A DNA stretch of 34,745 bases from contig DBWM01000070.1 of assembly GCA_002309015.1 (NCBI GenBank), positions 1-34,745 of the forward strand. Direction: 5' to 3'. A program made the position numbers and the translations under genes. This document shows positions 5,676-13,152 of this stretch, piece by piece. The notes beneath the pieces are model-generated. The model searched no databases, was not told the origin of the DNA, and saw only the letters and a program-made list of their open reading frames with translations. Numbering within the stretch: the first letter of the stretch is position 1; the number at the start of each line of letters is the position of its first letter. This DNA comes from Myxococcales bacterium UBA1238 (GTDB lineage Bacteria; Myxococcota_A; Bradymonadia; UBA7976; UBA1532).

Positions 5676-7811
5676 ATGTCGCGCTCCACCTCTTTGATTC
5701 TCCTTCCGCTGTTGTTTGCTTCACCTTGTGCCTTTGCTGAATTGCAGTCTGAGCCGCAAAGTTTAGACCAGGAGGCGGACTCTTTTGACGAGGGCGAGGT
5801 GAATGAGGTGGTCGTGGTGGGCAATAACAAGGCGGCGGGAAGTTCGGTCAGTCGCGTGACCGAGGAGATGATGGAGCGGCAGAATGCACAAACATTGCCC
5901 GAGGCGGTGTCTCAGTTGCCGGGCGTGGAGACGAGCAGTCACCCCAAGGCTGGCGATGCCATTCAAATCCGCGGCTTCGATCGCACTCAGGTCCTGATTT
6001 TAATGGACGACATCCCGATTACCGAAGTCTATTCGGGCAGCTTTGATCTCTCGTCGCTCCTGGTTTCGGGTTTGTCGTCGGTTGAAGTGGATCGCGGCGT
6101 CTCGTCTGTGCTTCACGGTCCGAACTCGATGGGTGGCATCGTCCACATGCATTCAAAGACGCCGGTGAAGCCTTTGGAACTCAAGCTTCAGGGGTATCTG
6201 GGGAACTTCGCCAATCTTGATGACCACCCGATGAATGAAAAGGGTGTTTCGGGGCAGGTCTCAAGTCTTTTAAAGACGGACAATGCAGGTTCGTTTGCCC
6301 TGTTTGCATCGGCGGGTTACAGCAAAAGTGATGGCTGGCAGCTGTCCCATGATTGGAAGCCCACGAAGGATAACATGGAGTATTGCGGGAATGGCAGAGG
6401 CGGATCGAACTGCAAGGCAGGTGCTCTCCGGGTTGGAAGTGACTCCGAGAAGCTGACTTTGCATGCCAAAGCGGCGTGGATTCCAAGAGAGGGCAGCGAA
6501 GTTGCCTTGCACTACCATCATTTTATGCAAGACCGCGGCGTGCCGATCATGCAGTCCTACGGCTATACCCGATTCTGGCGCTTCACCGATTACGATACCG
6601 ATCTTTACGGGATCACTTTAAAGTTTACACCCAAATCACCGCGCTCCACCTGGGCTTTTACTGGCGTCCGCGCGGTCGCTTCTTATATGGATCACAAGGA
6701 TACGATCTCCGATTATCAGGATGACTCGTACAGCGATCTGACAAAGAACACGCTCGCCTGGTTTGTGAAATCTTCTTACGACAACTATACATTCAGCAGC
6801 GCTGTGACCGCATCGTTCAACCTTTGGACAAGCAATGAACTCGAGCTCAGCGCGCGATACCGCAAGGACGAAAACAAACAGCACGACATCCCTGTTCGTG
6901 CGGACTCCATCAATCAAACCTATGCCCCCTGGGACATCTATCAGTCATCGCTCTATACGGTTGCCTTGGAAGACAGCCAAAGATTCGGTGTCTTCCGCTG
7001 GGTGAACGGTTATTCCTGGAGCGGTCATACATTGGACAAGGAAGAAAAAAGCCATCTCGACTTTCTGACCGATGATCGCGTGCTCGGGGCTCACGATTAT
7101 CGCAGCATGCTTGAAGCTTTCCTGCCTTACGATGTTCGCCTTTTCGCCGCCTTCGGTCATAAAACACGGTTCCCCTTTTTAAAGGAGTTGTATTCCAAAG
7201 CAGTGGGAGGCAATGCGGACTTAAAACCTGAAGATGCCTACATGTATGAACTCGGTGCCGACGTTGAATCCTTGTTTGGCCTGCAGGATAAATGGACGCT
7301 CCGCCTGTTTTACAATGACGTGCAGAACCTGATCGATAAGGTCGATCGCTATGAAAATGTGGCCGAATCGACCATGGCCGGTGTCGAGTTCTCGGGCTCC
7401 CTTGCTTTCGCAAAGTACTTCAGAACACAGGGGAACTTTACCTGGTTGTACGCGCACAATGATACCGAAGACCGCGTGCTCGACTATCGATCCCCTTACA
7501 GCGCTGCCCTGAGTTTCCATTACGATGCTCCCTTCGGCCTGGCGCTGTCTTTGAATGGTCAATGGTTCTCCGGACAGGAAGGTTTCTGGGCTGATGGATC
7601 GACCGTTCACCATGAAAAGCTTGACGGCTTCTTCCTGTTGGGTGCTTACGCGAGGCAGGAACTTTCTTTAAAGAAGCTTGGGTTAAAGAACGACTCCGTC
7701 GCTTACCTGTTTGCCCGCGCGCAAAATCTTTTGGACACAAACTACAATCAGGGTGGTTACTACCCACTCCCGGGTCGAATGATTCAACTTGGGTTGGGGT
7801 TTGAACTGTAA
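5676..7811 (+). CDS. TonB-dependent outer-membrane receptor
   Basis: 711 residues. The signal peptide ends AFA (residue 21), followed by an acidic stretch and a TonB-box-like EVVVVG (44-49). The plug domain covers roughly 60-165 (LPEAVSQLPGVETSS, IQIRGF, VLILMDDIPI, EVDRGVSSVLHGPNSMGG); the rest is a beta-barrel with alternating aromatic strands, ending QLGLGFEL with the usual C-terminal aromatic-x-Leu type strand. Such receptors import iron chelates, haem, cobalamin, other metals or glycans using TonB-ExbBD energy. The substrate cannot be read from the sequence; the two upstream TGCAA-N5-TTGCA palindromes hint at metal control. No clear ribosome site precedes the ATG, so a leaderless or weakly translated start is possible. 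A lipoprotein gene follows after 26 bp. Confidence 0.95.
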   Translation: MSRSTSLILLPLLFASPCAFAELQSEPQSLDQEADSFDEGEVNEVVVVGNNKAAGSSVSRVTEEMMERQNAQTLPEAVSQLPGVETSSHPKAGDAIQIRGFDRTQVLILMDDIPITEVYSGSFDLSSLLVSGLSSVEVDRGVSSVLHGPNSMGGIVHMHSKTPVKPLELKLQGYLGNFANLDDHPMNEKGVSGQVSSLLKTDNAGSFALFASAGYSKSDGWQLSHDWKPTKDNMEYCGNGRGGSNCKAGALRVGSDSEKLTLHAKAAWIPREGSEVALHYHHFMQDRGVPIMQSYGYTRFWRFTDYDTDLYGITLKFTPKSPRSTWAFTGVRAVASYMDHKDTISDYQDDSYSDLTKNTLAWFVKSSYDNYTFSSAVTASFNLWTSNELELSARYRKDENKQHDIPVRADSINQTYAPWDIYQSSLYTVALEDSQRFGVFRWVNGYSWSGHTLDKEEKSHLDFLTDDRVLGAHDYRSMLEAFLPYDVRLFAAFGHKTRFPFLKELYSKAVGGNADLKPEDAYMYELGADVESLFGLQDKWTLRLFYNDVQNLIDKVDRYENVAESTMAGVEFSGSLAFAKYFRTQGNFTWLYAHNDTEDRVLDYRSPYSAALSFHYDAPFGLALSLNGQWFSGQEGFWADGSTVHHEKLDGFFLLGAYARQELSLKKLGLKNDSVAYLFARAQNLLDTNYNQGGYYPLPGRMIQLGLGFEL

Positions 7812-7837
7812 TCCCTTTCTCATGAAGGATAGATAGA

Positions 7838-8542
7838 ATGAAGCGCATGTGGTCTCTTTTGTTGATGGTCCCGGTTTGCTTTTTCATGGCTGCCTGTGGT
7901 GATGACGACGACGACAAGATCGATCCCGGCACCCTCGATGCCGGTCCTACGACCGAGGTTGATAAAGACACCGGCGTGAAGACGGCTAACTGGCCCTACG
8001 ATACATTGCAGGTCAAGGTGGGCCCCACTGCAGATCCGATTGCCGTGAAACTGAATGGTACGCCCGTTGAAGACTTGATCGGTCACGATAAAAACGGAAA
8101 CGACATCAGTGCGGAAGCGATCCCCTTCAGCGTGATCTTAGACAAAGCCGGCGTCGATGCGGCTACTTACGACGGTAAAGTGATCAACTGCGTCGCGAGA
8201 GATAACTTCGACCCGCTGAGAACCAAGTTGAGCTGCGATCCAACACAAGCCCCCACCGTGGGTGATTTTCGCAAGTACGCCTTTGTTTATAACTGCACCG
8301 GCAAGAATGAGGATGGTACGCCCCTTGATGGCAAGGCCCTCTGCGTGAATTACAAATTCGCCTCTGAGTCCGAAATTCCCGCCAACATGGGCAAGGCTTA
8401 CAGCGATCTGGGTAAACATCAATGGTCCAAGATTGAAACCGTTGACGACGAATCGTTGGGTGTTAAAGACTCCGGGCATGGTGTAATCGAGATCGATCCT
8501 GATCTGGAAAACGATCCGAAATGTCAGCAGCCCACCAAGTGA
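7838..8542 (+). CDS. Lipoprotein partner of the TonB receptor
   Basis: 234 residues, start ATG at 7838 with AAGGA upstream. Lipobox FMAAC, lipidated Cys20, followed by GDDDDD; acidic residues right after the Cys suggest special sorting, perhaps surface exposure, though rules for this lineage are unknown. The mature domain has LQVKVG, AIPFSVILDKAGVD, DGKVINCVARDNFDPLRTKL, YNCTGKNEDG and LCVNYKF, with several Cys probably in disulphides. The pattern IPFSxVLxxAGV then DNFDPLR recalls the small sulphite-oxidase-like or molybdopterin-binding-like fold found in lipoproteins, but this is a weak inference. The 26-bp gap to the receptor suggests co-transcription and a shared substrate, as with other receptor-lipoprotein pairs. 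Confidence 0.8.
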   Translation: MKRMWSLLLMVPVCFFMAACGDDDDDKIDPGTLDAGPTTEVDKDTGVKTANWPYDTLQVKVGPTADPIAVKLNGTPVEDLIGHDKNGNDISAEAIPFSVILDKAGVDAATYDGKVINCVARDNFDPLRTKLSCDPTQAPTVGDFRKYAFVYNCTGKNEDGTPLDGKALCVNYKFASESEIPANMGKAYSDLGKHQWSKIETVDDESLGVKDSGHGVIEIDPDLENDPKCQQPTK

Positions 8543-8672
8543 TGATGCCTTTGCGGCCCCGCCTTCTTTAATTCCCGCCTCTAAGCGATCCCTTTGTTTA
8601 TGGGAGCAGCAAATTTACAACTGCTGGCGAATTGATCTTACCTGCCTATCTTTAAATGAGGCCACGAGAGAG

Positions 8673-8726
8673 AAAAGCCGTCCCCGTAGGTGTTGGTGGC
8701 ATTCGCGAAGCGAATGACGGAAGGGG
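8673..8726 (+). repeat. REP-like element, plus copy
   Basis: Blocks in order: AAAAGCCGTCCCC, GTAGGTGTTGGTGGC, a palindrome ATTCGC-GAA-GCGAAT, then GACGGAAGGGGA. It pairs with the oppositely oriented copy at 8825-8873. Layout and extragenic location resemble REP elements; the window contains no RAYT transposase. Confidence 0.6.
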
Positions 8727-8824
8727 AGGTGTTGGTAAAGATCAGTTCTCGAGTGAGGAGAGATTTTTATTGAGCGCTTGTATTTGGGATCTTTCTCTCT
8801 CGGTGACCCATTTTGATTTACACG

Positions 8825-8873
8825 TCCCCTTCCGGCCGCTGCGCGGCCACCTTCCCCGTGGGGGACGGCTTTT
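8825..8873 (-). repeat. REP-like element, minus copy
   Basis: Read on the minus strand: AAAAGCCGTCCCC, ACGGGGAAGGTGGC, a palindrome GGCCGC-GCA-GCGGCC, then GGAAGGGGAC. The central palindrome differs entirely in sequence from the 8673 copy while remaining a palindrome, which suggests the hairpin itself is maintained. Together the two copies form a REPIN-like inverted pair of about 200 bp. Confidence 0.6.
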
Positions 8874-8978
8874 GATCCCCTTGATTTAGTGAAATCATTT
8901 GAGGCTCGACCTGTTTTGTTTACGAAACTGGCGAGATCAGATCACCAATCTTTGTTGATTGATTCATTGAAAAATGAT

Positions 8979-9030
8979 GATTAAATCACCATGATTCTGA
9001 CATTTTTGTCGCGATGATGGTGATTTAATC
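8979..9030. repeat. Perfect 14-bp inverted repeat, 24-nt loop
   Basis: GATTAAATCACCAT (8979-8992) and ATGGTGATTTAATC (9017-9030) are exact reverse complements. The loop contains GACA-TTTT-TGTC. There is no U-run after either arm, so it is not a standard terminator. A related ATCACCA lies upstream at 8941-8947. Confidence 0.65.
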
Positions 9031-9151
9031 TCCGTTGCACTGACAAAATGATGCGCTGCGAGTTAAATGAAAGTCGATTTTGCTGAGAAAATTGTTTGCG
9101 GGATGGGGATGTAAAGGCGGGGAGGGGAGGAATGGATCCTGGACGGGAGCT

Positions 9152-11437
9152 TTATGCTTCAGTGGGGGCCACTAATTCGGCGCCGTATTTCTCGGCAATT
9201 TGTTCGCCTTCGTCGAGATCTTCCCAATTCTCGATGACCAAATAGCGGTGGCCTTTGTAACAATACAACTTGCCGAGTTTGGGAAGCAATTCGGTGGGAG
9301 CCTTGACCCGATCGCAGGCTTCCAATGGAGGATCCTGGTATTCGAATTCTTCCTCTGCTTCCTTCTCGAGCTCTGCAATCTCCTTCTCGATATTCGCCTT
9401 GAAGATGCGGTGTTCTTCCAATTTCTTTTCGCGCATCTCAGGAGTCCAGACCAGGCCGTGCATTTGCTGGGCGTCGCGTAATTTTTCTTCGAGCATCTTT
9501 AAACGGGTCTCGGCCGTCTCGAGTTCTGCTCTTTTGGCGCGCAACTCCGGATCACGGGAAGCGGGTGGTGGTGGTTCCTTCTCGTTGGGATCGTGATGCA
9601 GATTGGAGGGCGATGCTTCAATGAGGTTGAACATCCCTTGTATGCGCTGCTTTTTCAGCTTGTTCTGCTTCTCGAGTGCTGTCTTGGCCGCGTCGCGAAC
9701 CTTTAACGCCTCGTCCCTCATTGCAAACAGTCGCTTCCGTTCCTTTTCATTCTTGGTGTGCTTTAACTCTTCGGTCACCTGGGCTTTGATTTTTTGGAAC
9801 TCCGCCTCTGTTCGTTCCGCTTCAGTTTCCAGGTTCGACCAGTTGGAACTTTGGTTTGGATTCTGCGAGAGATTGTTTCTAAAGCTCGTCGATAAAGGTT
9901 GGGATATCTGGAAATGAGCCTCTCTCGCATCGATCTCTGTTATAAGTCGGCCCACCTTTCTTTTGGTCTCGTCGTGGGCTTTTTGCAATGCCTGCACCGC
10001 ATGGAAGTCATCAATGGCCGCGAGTGATACCTCGGTGGCCGCGAGGAGATCCTTTTTATGGAAGATCTCCGTCCTTGCATGCTCGACCCGTAACATACAG
10101 GCCTTCTCGGCGTTGATCTTTTTAATCTTCCTAATCTCTGATTCCAGGGACTCGATTTGCTTTAAGAACACCGAGGCGTCATTACCAGAGGTCGATGGCT
10201 GGGTATTTCGAAGTGTGTTTGCACGATCGATCATCCCGACCTCGGCTCCCAACACCTGCAGGTCGTTTCCAAATCTCCCCAGACGGTCCAACCAGGCCTT
10301 GTCGAAGATTCTCCATTGGGCCACGAGACCGTCTTCCATTGCATTGACGGGCAGCCTCGGAGGCAGAATGGTCGAGAAATAATGTACCTTCCGGGCCAAA
10401 GGATCGGCCTCGCTGCCGGGAAGGAATACACTGTCGGGCATCTTGCGAAGGCTCGCCGCCGTTTGAGGAGACAACGTGAGCTCCTGAAGATCGACCAGCG
10501 TGCGGGGTTCCTTTTCTTCGGGCAACCAGATTTGAAGATCCTCGGCCTTTGAAAGGGGAAGGTCGGTCACGAAATGCCATGGCGCATCGGCCGACAACAA
10601 TCTCGTGAAGTCGTAGGTCTGACCCGCGTTGAGCTTGATATAAAGATGCCCGCCCGTATGAGGTAAATAGAGCTCGCCTTGTTCTCCATTGAAGATGAGT
10701 TCGGGCAATCTCCGCTCTTCCCACAAGATTTCACAGCCCGACATGGCCAGTTCACAGAGGCGCTCCTGATGATCAGGCCCCGCCGGGTACCATAATCTTG
10801 CTGGCGTATGCTCCGGCAAATAGTCGCCGGTTAAATGCAATAACGCGCCCTCGGGCGGCTCGGGTATGCGCTCATGGGAATGCTTCACCGTCGCATCGAA
10901 TGAGATCGGCGGCAGCTCCACTTCGATTTGTGGGACCGGATGCCATTGATCGTTCCACGCCTCTTCTATGGTTTCATGCCAGAAGATGTCCATAAAGAGA
11001 TGGCGCAAATCTTCACTCTGGGTATCGTCGAGTTGTAATGTCAGGCCTCCCCCGATCCAAAGAATGGCCCCCCTTGATCCACAGATGGCCGAGAGTGAAA
11101 CCGAAGGCAGCCTGCGCAACAACAGATTCTGTGCGCGCAATAAAGGTAAGTCGCCCGCGTTTTTTCCACATGTCGGCCCGACGAGCGCATACATTCGCTT
11201 GCTCTTACCTGCAAAGCTTAAGAGCAGATCTCTTGCAGCCGCCCCCGCGCTTCCGATCACCGCGATCAGGGGTTCTGAATCATCGGTCTCGAAGGAAAGA
11301 TTGTGGGTCAGCCATCGACCTGAAAACGGTTTGGAGGTCTTCGGTTCCTTTGCGGCAGCCCAACCATAGGCGATGTGGGCGTCTTTCCTTTCAAGGGTAT
11401 GCTCCTTGGTAATCCGCCTGATGGGTCCTTGCATCAT
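9152..11437 (-). CDS. Large coiled-coil protein of helicase-PLD operon
   Basis: 761 residues; ATG at 11437 overlaps the preceding stop by 4 bp (ATGA) and has a strong AAGGAGG. I know no family name. Residues 1-165 form a globular alpha/beta domain (IAVIGSAGAAARDLLLSF, SAICGSRGAILWIGGGLTLQLD, LFMDIFWHETIEEAW) that faintly recalls half of a degenerate PLD-type fold without HKD residues. The middle (about 170-400) is beta-rich. Residues about 420-700 are a long charged coiled coil interrupted by a Pro-rich EKEPPPPAS segment; the last 60 residues form a small C-terminal domain (LYCYKGHRYLVIENWEDLD). No signal peptide or TM, so probably cytoplasmic. As third gene of a coupled operon with a helicase and a PLD-like protein it may be the structural or sensor subunit; that is inference. 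Confidence 0.8.
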   Translation of the reverse strand: MMQGPIRRITKEHTLERKDAHIAYGWAAAKEPKTSKPFSGRWLTHNLSFETDDSEPLIAVIGSAGAAARDLLLSFAGKSKRMYALVGPTCGKNAGDLPLLRAQNLLLRRLPSVSLSAICGSRGAILWIGGGLTLQLDDTQSEDLRHLFMDIFWHETIEEAWNDQWHPVPQIEVELPPISFDATVKHSHERIPEPPEGALLHLTGDYLPEHTPARLWYPAGPDHQERLCELAMSGCEILWEERRLPELIFNGEQGELYLPHTGGHLYIKLNAGQTYDFTRLLSADAPWHFVTDLPLSKAEDLQIWLPEEKEPRTLVDLQELTLSPQTAASLRKMPDSVFLPGSEADPLARKVHYFSTILPPRLPVNAMEDGLVAQWRIFDKAWLDRLGRFGNDLQVLGAEVGMIDRANTLRNTQPSTSGNDASVFLKQIESLESEIRKIKKINAEKACMLRVEHARTEIFHKKDLLAATEVSLAAIDDFHAVQALQKAHDETKRKVGRLITEIDAREAHFQISQPLSTSFRNNLSQNPNQSSNWSNLETEAERTEAEFQKIKAQVTEELKHTKNEKERKRLFAMRDEALKVRDAAKTALEKQNKLKKQRIQGMFNLIEASPSNLHHDPNEKEPPPPASRDPELRAKRAELETAETRLKMLEEKLRDAQQMHGLVWTPEMREKKLEEHRIFKANIEKEIAELEKEAEEEFEYQDPPLEACDRVKAPTELLPKLGKLYCYKGHRYLVIENWEDLDEGEQIAEKYGAELVAPTEA

Positions 11438-13152
11438 CGCTGCCCCTCCTTAAACCATTGCTGCAGCCTCGGTTCGATCTCGTCTTCACAAAGAAGGTAA
11501 GCCTGCATGTCGTCCCATAATAGAGGTGTGGTGGGTCCAGGATAGGGGCATGCGTCGCGAATCCTTCCATGCAGGGGGCTGTGTGTCATTGCCCAGCAGA
11601 AACCCTGTCCCTCGCCGCAGTCGACAAAGAAATACCGGCTGTGCATCTTTTTGGGACCAAACAGCTTGGGATAATTCTGCGCCGGGATACCTGTAATCTC
11701 CTGGATGGCCAGTAAGGTTTCCCCCGCGTAGTCTTCATTGGGTTTGAGGGTCCAGATATGGATCTCGAGATCGCTTGAAATGTTTCGCAGCGCCGCCACG
11801 AATAATTTCAGTTGCGCAAAGTTTTCACGGACGTACCGGTCGCAAAGCAAGACCCGCCGGGGCTTGTGTCCAAGCACCAAAAAGTCGACCAGTTGTTGCA
11901 TCGCGAGCCTTGTATTGCAGAACAGCGTGAGATGATCCGGCAGGTTCGGCGACAAATAATGCCGTCCGGGCTGCATGGGATCCTCTTCGAGAGGGATTTG
12001 CTCTTCGAGGGCCTCGTCTTCTTCAAAGTAAGCGTCGAGATTGATCTCGGGCTCCTGGTCCAGCGCCAAATCGAATGCGGCCGCCCATCCCCAGTATTGC
12101 GACAAATCTCCTTCCGCCTGCGCCTTTTGGAGAAGCTCCTCCTTGGAAGGCATCTTCGGGTGAAAGGGTTCCAGTGGCGTCCCCACTGTAAAGCGATCGA
12201 AGAGCGCGCAGATGGCGCTGTAACTCAGCGGGGATCCATTCTTGGCGAGGGCGCGATCAAAACAATCCATCGCCCACACCTGAGCCGCCGCCGCCGACTG
12301 CGGACCCAGCGGCACCGACTCCAGAGTCACGTTCTCAAAGATCCCTTGTTCGGGGATCTCGATCAGATCGAGGGTGATCGTCTTTTCAAAATGGTCCTTC
12401 TCGCGATCGCTCAGGGTGGAAAGCGGCACCGCAAGCCAGTGATGCTTGGGATCCCATTCTCCCTGCGTGCCAAAATCCCAATGCTCCACCCAATGGAACA
12501 ACGGCATCGAGCGCTCTTCCGGCGCCTGCTGAATGGGACAAAGTCCGCGGCCCAAAGGCGCTTCTATCTGCCCGGTCAATAGGGTTTGCTGCCGCTCCTG
12601 TTCAAAGTCGTAGACGCGGAGAAGCTGACAATGCGCCTCGGTGGGCATTTCGAGGCATTCGAGCTCATCGTGATTGGCCGGGAAACCGCGCACCATGAAC
12701 TTGCGGTCATCGATCACCGAGGTGAACACCTGGTGACAAGGCGGCGGGTTCTTTAATGGATGCGGATCCTCGAAGCGGAGATCCCACGATGAAGAAAGGC
12801 GCTCGACCGCCAGTATCTGACAGCCCACGGCGGGATCATCGATGATCCACATCTTGTAGAGGCCTTGTTCGGGAATCGGCGCTTCGTCGGTTTCGGCCAG
12901 GCGTTCGCCCAGGTGGGTAAGGTGAAACTGATCGTCGCAGAGCCCCCATTCGAGGCAGGCGTTCAATAAATGATCGACCCCCTGATCGGGAATGCCCGGC
13001 AGGACGGCCTCGATCGCATCCCGATCGAGCAGACCGCTGTCACAGGCGGCCCTGCAAAGTTGTCCCAGTTCGGGTCTGCGTTCCATCCAGGCCATTTCTG
13101 CAAAGACCGCGATGCAACGCACGGAAAGTTCAGACTGTAATGTCAATCTCAT
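11434..13152 (-). CDS. Winged-helix-like protein with PLD-like HxR motif
   Basis: 572 residues, ATG at 13152 overlapping the helicase stop by 4 bp (ATGA). The N-terminal 100 residues are helical with a winged-helix look (LGQLCRAACDSGLLD, LLNACLEWGLCDDQFHLTHLGERL). The C-terminal 170 residues look like one phospholipase-D-superfamily unit: VDFLVLGHKPRRVLLCDRYV, LEIHIWTL, then MHSRYFFVD (503-511) giving H504-x-R506-x4-D511, a variant of HxK-x4-D with Arg for Lys, followed by GFCWAMTHSPL in the position of the GSxN turn. PLD-type domains of this sort (e.g. MIT_C, restriction PLDs) act as nucleases or bind phosphodiesters. With Arg for Lys and one motif copy, activity would need a dimer or may be lost. 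Confidence 0.8.
   Translation of the reverse strand: MRLTLQSELSVRCIAVFAEMAWMERRPELGQLCRAACDSGLLDRDAIEAVLPGIPDQGVDHLLNACLEWGLCDDQFHLTHLGERLAETDEAPIPEQGLYKMWIIDDPAVGCQILAVERLSSSWDLRFEDPHPLKNPPPCHQVFTSVIDDRKFMVRGFPANHDELECLEMPTEAHCQLLRVYDFEQERQQTLLTGQIEAPLGRGLCPIQQAPEERSMPLFHWVEHWDFGTQGEWDPKHHWLAVPLSTLSDREKDHFEKTITLDLIEIPEQGIFENVTLESVPLGPQSAAAAQVWAMDCFDRALAKNGSPLSYSAICALFDRFTVGTPLEPFHPKMPSKEELLQKAQAEGDLSQYWGWAAAFDLALDQEPEINLDAYFEEDEALEEQIPLEEDPMQPGRHYLSPNLPDHLTLFCNTRLAMQQLVDFLVLGHKPRRVLLCDRYVRENFAQLKLFVAALRNISSDLEIHIWTLKPNEDYAGETLLAIQEITGIPAQNYPKLFGPKKMHSRYFFVDCGEGQGFCWAMTHSPLHGRIRDACPYPGPTTPLLWDDMQAYLLCEDEIEPRLQQWFKEGQR

Larger units (their letters stand above)
8543..9151. other. Convergent intergenic region with inverted repeats
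   Basis: 609 bp between two genes that end towards each other. No gene is supported; a 77-codon plus frame at 8656-8889 is only the two REP-like elements read through. It holds REP-like copies facing each other (8673-8873) and a 14-bp perfect inverted repeat (8979-9030). No classical U-run terminator was found for either flanking operon. Confidence 0.6.

Noticed and set aside
11812..12582. 256-codon plus frame inside the PLD-like gene
   Set aside because: Shadow frame, rich in Arg/Leu/His, with no ribosome site or domain.
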